In this document: positions 44,980-52,760 of the stretch, piece by piece
Numbering within the stretch: the stretch's first letter is position 1
How the letters are laid out: the number at the start of each line of letters is the position of its first letter
Assembly: GCF_003610495.1 (NCBI RefSeq)
Contig: NZ_RAPK01000008.1
Coordinates: 357,296 to 421,295 of the forward strand
Length of the DNA stretch: 64,000 bases
Reading direction: 5' to 3'
Source: Sinobaca qinghaiensis
GTDB taxonomy: Bacteria > Bacillota > Bacilli > Bacillales > Marinococcaceae
Notes under the pieces: generated by a model
What the model was told of the DNA's origin: nothing
Seen by the model: only the letters and a program-made list of their open reading frames with translations
Database searches by the model: none
Program-made: the position numbers and the translations under genes

Positions 44980-45801
44980 TTAAGCGTCTTTCTCCCGCTT
45001 TACAAGTTCAATATTTTCGTGATGCATTTTCTTCATAAATGTTGAAAACCCATACCCGTCCACAAAAGCTTCCAGCACATGATATTCCCCATCTTCTTCC
45101 ATTGTTTTCCGGAGCTGTTCAATGTACCAGAGAGAGTCATCCAGCCTGTCTTTTATCTCTGCAGGGCTTGAAGTTACAGACCCATGGCCCGGGATGAGAA
45201 AATTAATTTTCTGCTTTTCGTAAAGACTTTTTACTTTTTGGAGAGACCGTTCATAAGCCTCGCTGTTTTGATAAATAAATGGAAATTCCACATCACTTAA
45301 ATAGTCTCCGGTAATAAGTACTCCCAGATGGTCAATTAAGATAAACATTCCGTCCACATTGTGCCCCGGCGCCAGGTAGAAAGTCAGCGTATGAGAGCCT
45401 GTTTCAATCATCTGCTCGTCGTTATCAATAATGATATCAATGTAGGGATACTCTATTCCATAAGGTCTTACAATGTAGTAATTGTCATCAAACTGCTTTA
45501 TTTCTTCTACCGTTTCTTCTTTTCTGGAATTTGACACAAAAGCTCTGGAAGCAATAGTTACAGCTTCCGGAAAGGCATGATATCCTAATATGTGATCATA
45601 ATCCGAATGGGTAAAGACAAGGTACTGCTTTCGTCCTTTGCTTACAAGCGCTACATGATTCTGAATTTCTCTTATTTCTTCGGGCAGCCAGGTAGGGTCT
45701 ACAATAATAACTGCTTCTTCTGTTACAGCTACCGTTGAAGTTGTCTGGAATAATGCGCTTTGGAATACGGTAATGTTCTGGTCTTGATAATGTACCGGCA
45801 T
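44980..45801 (-). CDS. MBL-fold metallo-hydrolase
   Basis: 273 aa from the ATG at 45801, about four bases after GAAAGGATGAT; an ATG at 45810 overlaps that site. Metal ligands follow the family order: THSDYDH, then APGHNVDG, then ITGDYLSD and IPGHGSV. This resembles thiol hydrolase or glyoxalase II-like members. Cytoplasmic. A palindrome with AATAAG/CTTATT arms sits just upstream, so it may be regulated. The substrate is unknown. Confidence 0.88.
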   Translation of the reverse strand: MPVHYQDQNITVFQSALFQTTSTVAVTEEAVIIVDPTWLPEEIREIQNHVALVSKGRKQYLVFTHSDYDHILGYHAFPEAVTIASRAFVSNSRKEETVEEIKQFDDNYYIVRPYGIEYPYIDIIIDNDEQMIETGSHTLTFYLAPGHNVDGMFILIDHLGVLITGDYLSDVEFPFIYQNSEAYERSLQKVKSLYEKQKINFLIPGHGSVTSSPAEIKDRLDDSLWYIEQLRKTMEEDGEYHVLEAFVDGYGFSTFMKKMHHENIELVKREKDA

Positions 45802-45845
45802 GCCGATCATCCTTTCGGGCTTTAGTATAAAATAAGTATTTTCAC

Positions 45846-45859
45846 AATAAGTGCTTATT
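45846..45859. promoter_or_regulatory. Palindrome upstream of the MBL-fold gene
   Basis: AATAAG, two bases, CTTATT; a third AATAAG-type half lies at 45831-45836. It overlaps the region where a promoter for the - strand gene is expected. Confidence 0.4.
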
Positions 45860-45970
45860 TGTATAGATATTCCCGTTTTACTATAGAAATATTCCCATTT
45901 TTGTTTTATTCATTCAAAAACAGCGGGTGCTTTGCGGGAATAGATACAATAGAAGAAAAGAGGCTCGATC

Positions 45971-46705
45971 ATGAAAACAAGTCGATTTCATATAGTGTAT
46001 GAAAGCATCATGATTACTTTGGCAGTCATATCCCTTTCTGTTGCGTGGTCTGCCAATGAATGGTTTATACGGATTGACTTCGTGGTCTGGTTAATTTTTT
46101 TCATAGATGTAAGTATTCGGTTCATAAAAGCTCCGGACAAATGGCTTTACATTCGAAAAAACCCTTTTGATTTTATCGCAATTATTCCTCTTAGTGCCAT
46201 TTTCCAAATGGCTCGTATTGCAAGACTGCTCAGCGCCCTGCAGCGTCTTTGGATTCTCCGCCACTATCTTCGCGATTTTATGGGAATTCTGCAGACGAAT
46301 TACTTAAACCGGGTTTTTATCGCAGTAAGCCTGCTCGTTATTTTGAGTTCCATTCCGATCCGTTATTTAGAACCCAGCATTGAAACATACGGGGATGCCG
46401 TATGGTGGAGCATTGTTACAGCCACCACCGTCGGATACGGAGATATATCTCCGGAAACACCGGCCGGACGGATGATTGCCATTGTCCTGATGATCTTTGG
46501 AATTGGTTTGATCGGGATGCTGACAAGCTCCATTACGACATATTTCCTCTCCTCTAAAACGAAGCAGACGCACTCGGCTGATGTGCAGCATATTATCAAC
46601 CAGCTGCGCCGGTATGAAGAGCTCGAAGCCGTTGAAGTGCGGCGGCTTCGGATTCTTCTTCAAGAGCTGGAAAATGATAAACAAGAAAAGGAGAGACCTT
46701 CATGA
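45971..46705 (+). CDS. Voltage-gated-type potassium channel
   Basis: 244 aa. Four N-terminal helices resemble a voltage sensor; the fourth carries regularly spaced arginines (ARIARLLSALQRLWILRHYLR, about 81-101). Helix five, the pore loop with TVGYGD (153-158) and helix six follow, then a coiled, charged C-terminal tail (about 205-244). This is a minimal KvAP-like potassium channel. Weak ribosome binding site AAAGAGG. The stop overlaps the start of the next gene by four bases. Bacterial channels of this kind let K+ flow out; the trigger is unknown. Confidence 0.9.
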   Translation: MKTSRFHIVYESIMITLAVISLSVAWSANEWFIRIDFVVWLIFFIDVSIRFIKAPDKWLYIRKNPFDFIAIIPLSAIFQMARIARLLSALQRLWILRHYLRDFMGILQTNYLNRVFIAVSLLVILSSIPIRYLEPSIETYGDAVWWSIVTATTVGYGDISPETPAGRMIAIVLMIFGIGLIGMLTSSITTYFLSSKTKQTHSADVQHIINQLRRYEELEAVEVRRLRILLQELENDKQEKERPS

Positions 46706-47412
46706 AATATACGCTCTTTGCTTTAACTATTATATTGGTTCTCGTTTTCACCGCCTGCAGCAGCACTGGCACTACAGACGGCCGTATTCCGGCAACGATG
46801 GATAGAGTGGTCGACGGGGATACGCTCCGGATTACAATGGACGACGGCACGGAAGAAACGGTGCGGCTGCTTATGGTAGATACACCCGAGACGGTGCATC
46901 CCAATGAACCGGTTCAGCCGTTTGGCCCGGAGGCCGGCAGTTTTGTGAAACAAAACCTGGCTGAAGGTTCTTCTATAGAAGTGGAAGTCGACACAACGAC
47001 ACGAGACCGATATGACCGCTTTTTGGCTTATATTTGGCAGGACGGGGAGATGATTAACGAACAGCTGCTGGAAGAAGGCCTGGCCCGGGTGGCCTACGTC
47101 TATGAACCAAACACCCGTTATGAAGAGGAATTCCGTGAAATAGAACGAGAAGCACAAGAGGCCGGCCGGGGCATCTGGAGTATAGATGGGTATGTTTCCG
47201 AAGACGGCTTTCGTCCCGACGCCGCTTCGCATAAAGCTCCTTCTTTTCAAATAGACTGCGAAGACCCGGCAGTTAAAGGAAACCACAGTTCAAGCGGTGA
47301 ACGAATTTATCATGTGCCCGGCGGCCAGCACTATGAACAAACAAAGGAAGAAGAGTTATTCTGCACACCGGAACAGGCAGAACAGTCAGGATACCGGGCT
47401 TCACAACGTTAA
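46702..47412 (+). CDS. Secreted thermonuclease-like lipoprotein
   Basis: 236 aa. Signal peptide with lipobox (VFTAC, C19) and a staphylococcal-nuclease domain (about 28-160): RVVDGDTLRI, active-site VRLLMVDTPE and RYDRFLAYIW, then YVYEPNTRYEEEFREIEREA. The C-terminal 60 residues hold GERIYHVPGGQHYEQT and FCTPEQAEQSGYR, a pattern seen as a small Ada-like or metal-binding module in Bacillus secreted nucleases. It should cut extracellular DNA or RNA at the cell surface. It overlaps the K+ channel stop by four bases (ATGA). Confidence 0.92.
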   Translation: MKYTLFALTIILVLVFTACSSTGTTDGRIPATMDRVVDGDTLRITMDDGTEETVRLLMVDTPETVHPNEPVQPFGPEAGSFVKQNLAEGSSIEVEVDTTTRDRYDRFLAYIWQDGEMINEQLLEEGLARVAYVYEPNTRYEEEFREIEREAQEAGRGIWSIDGYVSEDGFRPDAASHKAPSFQIDCEDPAVKGNHSSSGERIYHVPGGQHYEQTKEEELFCTPEQAEQSGYRASQR

Positions 47413-47456
47413 AAAAAGAGACGAAGCCTTTGCGGCTCCGTCTCTTTATGTTTTTT
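47411..47456. terminator. Bidirectional rho-independent terminator
   Basis: AAGAGACG (47417-47424) pairs with CGTCTCTT (47439-47446), with inner AGCC/GGCT pairing; A-run before, T-run after. Between convergent genes. Confidence 0.85.
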
Positions 47457-47844
47457 TATTCCACTTTTTCGCTTTTTCCACCGATTCCTGAACCTCTTTC
47501 AAGGCTTTTCCCATACCGGCTTCCACTACTGATACATAGGCGCCTTCTACAATAGGCGCATCGGCAATAACGACTTCGCCTTCCAGTTCATCCAGCATAT
47601 CCAGAGCCATTTCCGTGTTCATTAGAGCACTGCCTAAATCAAAAAGAACCACAGTTCCTGCAGGGTTGTCAGCTTTTTTTAACGCTTCACTGATTAAATC
47701 AGGCGACGTCCCTATCCCGCCGTCTTCTGTACCGCCGGCTGCAATAACTATGACATCCTCCTGCTTTGTCTGATTGATTAGTTCAATTACTCCATCAGCC
47801 AGCTGACGGCTGTGGGACACTACTACTGTACTTACTTTAGCCAT
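47446..47844 (-). CDS. dhaM: Dihydroxyacetone kinase phosphotransferase subunit DhaM
   Basis: 132 aa, EIIA-Man-like fold. The phospho-accepting histidine is H11 in VVVSHSRQLADGV. It carries phosphate from the PTS (HPr) to the ADP bound on DhaL. It is a single-domain form, without the HPr and EI-like domains of E. coli DhaM. Start GGAGGAGAAGCAA overlaps dhaL by eight bases. Last gene of dhaK-dhaL-dhaM. Confidence 0.95.
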   Translation of the reverse strand: MAKVSTVVVSHSRQLADGVIELINQTKQEDVIVIAAGGTEDGGIGTSPDLISEALKKADNPAGTVVLFDLGSALMNTEMALDMLDELEGEVVIADAPIVEGAYVSVVEAGMGKALKEVQESVEKAKKWNKKT

Positions 47845-48466
47845 TTGCTTCTCCTCCTGCTTCTATCGCTTCCACCAGAGCTTCAAACAACAGATAGGAG
47901 GAATAAGCTCCGGGGTCGAGATGCCCTATAGAACGCTCCCCCAGGTAGGCAGCACGCCCTTTTTTTGCTTCGATGCCTTCTGTTTTTTCCATTGCTTCCT
48001 TTGCCGTTTGGGCCAGCTGTTCCGCCTCAATATTTCCTTTTTCAGCTTCCTGAAGTACAGGTATCCATACATCCAGCATTGTTTTCTGCCCCTGCTCGGA
48101 TTTGCCGCGCTGAGCGATGCCGTCTATTGCTGCTTTTAGACCTTCAGCAAACTCTTCATCAGACACTTCAGCCTTTCCTTTCCAGACTCCTGAAGCTTTA
48201 AGAAAAGCTGTTCCATATAAAGGTCCTGCAGCTCCGCCTACTTTGGAAATAATGGTCATCGAGGCGTCTTTTACTACGCCTCCTACATCGTCGTACGTTT
48301 TTGAAGCAATCTTTTTTTCCACTTCGGCAAAGCCGCGCGCCATATTATGGCCGTGGTCTCCATCGCCTATGGCCTGATCGAGCTCTGATAGGTAGCCTTT
48401 GTTTTCCTGCATGTCGCGTCCTGCTGCAAGAAGCCATTGTTTTGCTGTTTCTGTAGTAAGATTCAT
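47837..48466 (-). CDS. dhaL: Dihydroxyacetone kinase ADP-binding subunit DhaL
   Basis: 209 aa, helical-barrel nucleotide-binding subunit. LDQAIGDGDHGHNMARGF holds the aspartates that bind Mg-ADP; GGAAGPLYGTAF and HLDPGAYSSYLLFEAL follow. It passes phosphate to dihydroxyacetone on DhaK. Ribosome binding site GCGGGGGAA. It lies 18 bases after dhaK. Confidence 0.96.
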   Translation of the reverse strand: MNLTTETAKQWLLAAGRDMQENKGYLSELDQAIGDGDHGHNMARGFAEVEKKIASKTYDDVGGVVKDASMTIISKVGGAAGPLYGTAFLKASGVWKGKAEVSDEEFAEGLKAAIDGIAQRGKSEQGQKTMLDVWIPVLQEAEKGNIEAEQLAQTAKEAMEKTEGIEAKKGRAAYLGERSIGHLDPGAYSSYLLFEALVEAIEAGGEANG

Positions 48467-48484
48467 GCCATTTCCCCCGCTTTT

Positions 48485-49438
48485 TTAATGTAAGAAATAT
48501 TCGAGCTCATCATCAAGCTTTAAGATGCTTACCGAGCATCCCGCCATTTCAATAGAGGTCATATATTCTCCAACAAATGTTTTTTTAATTTCTGCTTGCT
48601 TTTCATTTAAAAGCTCGCTGACCTTCCGATTCATGATGTAGAGTTCCATTAACGGAGTCGATCCCTGCCCGTTTATCATAAGGGCAATCCGGCTGTTTTT
48701 TATATCCATATGCTTCAGCAGGTTCTGCACCAGCTCTTCTGCAATCTCATCGGCCGGCTTAAGCGTTTTGCGTTCTATTCCCTGCTCTCCGTGAATGCCT
48801 GTTCCGATTTCCATTTCATCCTCTTTGAGTTCAAATCCCGGCTTACCGGAAGCCGGAACAATGCTCGGGCTCAGCGAAACCCCCATGGAGAAAACATTAT
48901 CTGCCGTTTTTTGGGCAAGTTCTGCTATATCCTTCAGGGATTTACCAGATTCAGCAGCAGCCCCCGCAATTTTATGCACAAAAATAGTACCTGCTACGCC
49001 ACGGCGGTCTTCTGGATTGGCTATCGCTACATCATCACGGATGATAACCTGTTCTACTTTAATTCCTTCGTCTTTTGCCATGTCGGCTGCCATATCAAAA
49101 TTCATGACATCACCGCTGTAGTTCTTAACAATAAGCAGCACACCCACTCCGCCGTCTACTGCTTTTATTGCTTCGTACACCTGGTCCGGGGTCGGCGAAG
49201 TAAATACTTCCCCGCATACTGCCGCGTCAAGCAGCTTATGGCCGACGTAGCCGGCATGGGCGGGCTCGTGGCCGCTTCCGCCGCCGCTCACTAAACCTAC
49301 TTTTCCTTTTATCGGAGCATTGCTTCGAACGATTACGTTTGTTTCTGCCAGTCGTTTAATTTCATTTGGGTGGGCAGCCACCATGCCCTCAAGCATCTCA
49401 TCAAGGATATCATCTGTCTGGTTGATTAATTTTTTCAT
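48485..49438 (-). CDS. dhaK: Dihydroxyacetone kinase substrate-binding subunit DhaK
   Basis: 317 aa. GSGHEPAHAGYVGHKLLDAAVCGEVFTSP near residue 55 is the family hallmark, and the substrate-binding histidine is in EIGTGIHGEQGIERK. It binds dihydroxyacetone covalently and takes phosphate from DhaL, giving DHAP for glycolysis. Start after AAAAAAGGGGTG. No glycerol dehydrogenase or DhaS/DhaR regulator is next to it. Confidence 0.96.
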   Translation of the reverse strand: MKKLINQTDDILDEMLEGMVAAHPNEIKRLAETNVIVRSNAPIKGKVGLVSGGGSGHEPAHAGYVGHKLLDAAVCGEVFTSPTPDQVYEAIKAVDGGVGVLLIVKNYSGDVMNFDMAADMAKDEGIKVEQVIIRDDVAIANPEDRRGVAGTIFVHKIAGAAAESGKSLKDIAELAQKTADNVFSMGVSLSPSIVPASGKPGFELKEDEMEIGTGIHGEQGIERKTLKPADEIAEELVQNLLKHMDIKNSRIALMINGQGSTPLMELYIMNRKVSELLNEKQAEIKKTFVGEYMTSIEMAGCSVSILKLDDELEYFLH

Positions 49439-49543
49439 TTCTGCACCCCTTTTTTCGTTTTGGCAGTCGTTAGTCTACCTATACCCTTTATATTCTGTTT
49501 TCATGTACATTCCCCTGCCTGCCCTATCGTTTTTCTTTATATA

Positions 49544-49571
49544 GAAAAACACCAGCCTGCAGCCGATGTTT
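49544..49571 (-). terminator. Rho-independent terminator of the DUF4870 gene
   Basis: On the - strand AACATCGGC pairs (with G-U pairs) with GCTGGTGTT, followed by TTTCTATAT. Confidence 0.65.
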
Positions 49572-49905
49572 AAGTAGAGGTTGTAGAGGTTTTCGAATGT
49601 TTTAAAACAATGATCATCCAGATAATATTGAGAATCACTACAACCAGCAGACTGATCATAAATAAGGAAATTAAGCTGATAAATATAATGGAAATATTTT
49701 CACTCTGAAAATTCCCGCCGACGATCCAAAAGGGCACCATTGCTCCAAGAAAAAACAGCCAGGGAAGCACATGCGATACAAAAGCTCTTTTTGCATGTTT
49801 AGAAACAAATTCATTGCCAACTATCCATACAATGAGAGGCAGAAGCACAGGAGCAAAAAAAATACTTATGTACGAAACAGCAGAAATGATTCGATCAGAC
49901 GACAT
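49570..49905 (-). CDS. DUF4870 membrane protein
   Basis: 111 aa with three hydrophobic segments: a helix near 10-27 (VSYISIFFAPVLLPLIVWIVGNEF), one near 43-62 and one near 72-100. The NEFVSKHAKRAF segment between helices matches DUF4870 (Tic20-like) proteins of unknown function. Start follows CGAGGTG. Monocistronic. Confidence 0.8.
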   Translation of the reverse strand: MSSDRIISAVSYISIFFAPVLLPLIVWIVGNEFVSKHAKRAFVSHVLPWLFFLGAMVPFWIVGGNFQSENISIIFISLISLFMISLLVVVILNIIWMIIVLKHSKTSTTST

Positions 49906-49961
49906 AGGACACCTCGTTTTTCATTATACGCCCTATTATCCTTTTTTATGGAAAATAAATC

Positions 49962-49995
49962 AAATCAAAAAGAGGCCTGCATCTGCAGACCCCTT
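49962..49995 (-). terminator. Rho-independent terminator of the APC permease gene
   Basis: On the - strand AGGGGTCTGCA pairs with TGCAGGCCTCT, two mismatched positions, followed by TTTTTG. Confidence 0.65.
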
Positions 49996-49997
49996 GT

Positions 49998-51335
49998 TTA
50001 TGTTTTTCTTTTGACAAAAAATAATACAGCACCGATCAAAATCCAGACGCCCAGAATGACCCATTCATACGGCCAGATTAAAGCGGCAGGCATGCCGGGG
50101 AAATATAATAGTATAAATCCGATGCTCAAAATGATGGCAAGCCATCCTACGACCTGTGCATTTCTAATCCGGAACGGACGTTCAAGCTCCGGCTCCGTTT
50201 TACGGAGCTTTAAGAAAGCCATAGAAACAAGCAGATAGCCGCCTACAATTCCCACACCCCCGGCATCTACAATCCAGACCAGAGCCGGACGTCCAAACAA
50301 AGGAGCAATAAAAGCCAGTGCGCCAAGAAAAAGAATAGCATGAGTCGGTGTCCCGTATTTTGGGTGAATGTAGCCAAACCACGCCGGCACCATTTTACGT
50401 TCCGCCATTTTACCAAGAATACGGCTGCCGCCGATAATAAAGGCATTCCAGCTTGTAATAATACCAGCTACCCCGCCCAGAACAAGAACGGTGCCGAAAG
50501 CCTGGCTGCCAAGCAGATTTACCATGGCATCTGCGGTGGCAAGCTCCGTGGTGGCAAGCTGATTGGGAGACAGACCAAGCGTGACGCCAAAAACGATTAA
50601 TAAGTAAAACACAACGGCACTCACAATAGAAGCAATGAGAATACGTCCAATGCTTTTTCCGGGTGCATTTATTTCAGAAGCCACCTGCGGAATAACATCA
50701 AAACCGACAAAAAGAAACGGCACCATTACAAGAACCGCAAACATCCCGACGGCCCCGTCCTGAAAATAAGGCTGAACGTTGCCGTAGTCTCCATTAAAAA
50801 GAGCTCCGCCGAGTAATAGAATTCCAGTTCCCGCAATAATTAATGTAAAAATGGATTGGAAGAAAGAAGCCGGCTTTAAACCAAAGTAGTTCAACGCCGT
50901 CAGCGCAAGAGCTCCACCGGAACCAATTAATACCCACGTTATGTAAACATCCCACCCGCTCAACGTCCACAGATAGCCTGCATGTTCACTGGGCAGAATA
51001 TAATCAATAACGGTTGGAAGCGCTACTGCTTCAAATGTAATAACAGAAACATAGCCGAGCAGTATGCCCCAGGCAGCAATAAAAGCCAGCGTCCGGCCAA
51101 AAGCCCGTTCGACGAATACAAGGCCTCCTCCTGATTCAGGTAACGCTGCAGACAATTCTGCATAGGTTAAGCCAATCATAATAACGAGCAGCCCGCCTAT
51201 GAGAAATGCTATCGTACTTCCCAAGGAACCCGCTTCATTAATCCATGTGCCGGATAAAACAACCCAGCCCCAGCCAAGCATGGCTCCTAATGCTAAAAAC
51301 ATGACATCTTTTTGTGAAAGTACTTTTTTCTGCAA
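49998..51335 (-). CDS. APC-family amino acid permease
   Basis: 445 aa, 12 membrane helices, TTG start at 51335 after GGAGGAAATTATC. The first helix carries LALGAMLGWGWVVLSG (APC substrate loop) and a later one EINAPGKSIGRIL (consensus amphipathic region). It follows gabT by 12 bases on the same strand, so uptake of GABA or a related amino acid or amine is likely. GABA transport is inference from this linkage. Confidence 0.88.
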   Translation of the reverse strand: MQKKVLSQKDVMFLALGAMLGWGWVVLSGTWINEAGSLGSTIAFLIGGLLVIMIGLTYAELSAALPESGGGLVFVERAFGRTLAFIAAWGILLGYVSVITFEAVALPTVIDYILPSEHAGYLWTLSGWDVYITWVLIGSGGALALTALNYFGLKPASFFQSIFTLIIAGTGILLLGGALFNGDYGNVQPYFQDGAVGMFAVLVMVPFLFVGFDVIPQVASEINAPGKSIGRILIASIVSAVVFYLLIVFGVTLGLSPNQLATTELATADAMVNLLGSQAFGTVLVLGGVAGIITSWNAFIIGGSRILGKMAERKMVPAWFGYIHPKYGTPTHAILFLGALAFIAPLFGRPALVWIVDAGGVGIVGGYLLVSMAFLKLRKTEPELERPFRIRNAQVVGWLAIILSIGFILLYFPGMPAALIWPYEWVILGVWILIGAVLFFVKRKT

Positions 51336-51347
51336 GATAATTTCCTC

Positions 51348-52652
51348 CTATTTAATTGACTCAGCCAACTGATCGTACAGCAGCTCCAGTCCCTTTTCAA
51401 GCTGATCATCCGTAATAACGATTGGCGCAAGAAAACGGATCACGTTTCCATAGACACCTGCCGATAAAAGCAGAAGACCGGAAGCATTTGCTCCCTTTAC
51501 AATAGAAGAAGTTCGTTCCGGATCAGGTGTTATACCATCCTCTTTTACGATTTCAAAAGCAGCCATTGCTCCAAGGCGCCGGAATCCCCGGACAAAATGA
51601 AATTCTTCCGCCCACTTTTCCACTGTTTTTTCCACATCCGCCCCGATTTTTTCGGCACGTTCGTTAAGTTTTTCTTCCTTAATAATGTCTATAACCGCAA
51701 GTGCTGCTTTGCAGGCTACCGGGTTCCCGCAGTAAGTGCCTCCAAGCTCTCCAGGCGCCGCTGCGTCCATTACTTCGCTGCGTCCGACTACTGCGCTTAA
51801 CGGGAAGCCCGCAGCAAGCGACTTGGATACGGTAATCAAATCCGGTACGACGTCAAAGTGCTCAATACCAAACCATTCTCCCGTCCGGGCAAAACCGGCC
51901 TGAATTTCATCAGAAATAAACAAGATGCCATGTTCCTTGCACCGATCTGCAACATGCTGGACAAATGCTTTCGGAGGAATAATAAACCCGCCTTCTCCCT
52001 GAACCGGCTCCATTACCACGCAGGCAATACTTTCCGGCGCAGCCTGGGTCTTGAAGAATAAATCAAATTCATCTTTGCTCCACTGAATATAAGCTTCCTC
52101 TGTCACGCCCTCCGGCTTTCTAAACATGTAAGGATAAGGTGCATGATAGACTTCAGAGGCAAACGGACCAAAACCAAGCTTGTACGGCTTTACTTTGCTG
52201 GTCATTGCCATCGTCATATTTGTACGGCCGTGGAAACCTCTTGTAAATGTAACAACAGCCTGTCGTCCAGTTGCTTTGCGGGCAATTTTAACCGCGTTTT
52301 CTACCGCTTCCGCTCCGCTGTTTAATAAAATCGCTTTTTTATCGAAATCCCCCGGAGTAATGTGGCAAAGCGCTTCAGCCACTTCAATATAGCTGCCATA
52401 CATCATCACGTTAAATCCAGGATGCGTTACCTTTTCCACCTGGGCTACGGCAGCTTCGACTACTTTCGGATGCGAATGGCCGACGTTCATTGTACCTATA
52501 GCTCCGGCGAAATCGATATAGTCGGTTCCATTTGCATCTGTGAGAATGGCACCTCTTCCGGATACAGCCATTGCTCTGTTCCCATTTCCAACGCCTTTTG
52601 GAACATATCGATCTCTTTTTTCCTGCCATGTTTCTGATTGTACGTTTGTCAT
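51348..52652 (-). CDS. gabT: 4-aminobutyrate aminotransferase GabT-like (class III)
   Basis: 434 aa from the ATG at 52652, with AGGGAGTG six bases before; the GTG at 52661 lies inside that site. Class III PLP aminotransferase: LLNSGAEAVENAVKIAR, the RGFHGRTNMTMAMT segment, EPVQGEGGF, SDEIQAGFARTGEWF and the PLP lysine in LITVSKSLAAGFPLSAVVG. Converts GABA and 2-oxoglutarate to succinate semialdehyde and glutamate. It is divergent from gabR, with the permease downstream. No succinate-semialdehyde dehydrogenase lies in the window. Confidence 0.92.
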   Translation of the reverse strand: MTNVQSETWQEKRDRYVPKGVGNGNRAMAVSGRGAILTDANGTDYIDFAGAIGTMNVGHSHPKVVEAAVAQVEKVTHPGFNVMMYGSYIEVAEALCHITPGDFDKKAILLNSGAEAVENAVKIARKATGRQAVVTFTRGFHGRTNMTMAMTSKVKPYKLGFGPFASEVYHAPYPYMFRKPEGVTEEAYIQWSKDEFDLFFKTQAAPESIACVVMEPVQGEGGFIIPPKAFVQHVADRCKEHGILFISDEIQAGFARTGEWFGIEHFDVVPDLITVSKSLAAGFPLSAVVGRSEVMDAAAPGELGGTYCGNPVACKAALAVIDIIKEEKLNERAEKIGADVEKTVEKWAEEFHFVRGFRRLGAMAAFEIVKEDGITPDPERTSSIVKGANASGLLLLSAGVYGNVIRFLAPIVITDDQLEKGLELLYDQLAESIK

Positions 52653-52685
52653 TCTTTTCACTCCCTGTATTAAGTATTTTCACAA

Positions 52686-52740
52686 TTGTATGATTTATTT
52701 GGTATGCTTAATAGAACCAGTTTTAAAATAATAATGGTAC
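52686..52740 (+). promoter_or_regulatory. gabR promoter and candidate GabR direct repeats
   Basis: TTGTAT (52686-52691), 17 bases, TAATAG (52709-52714) could be the gabR promoter. The GabR half-site known from B. subtilis is ATACCA; its complement TGGTAT lies at 52700-52705 and a one-base variant TGGTAC at 52735-52740. The gap between them is 29 bases. Confidence 0.5.
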
Positions 52741-52760
52741 CAGTTAAAGGGGAATTTCTT

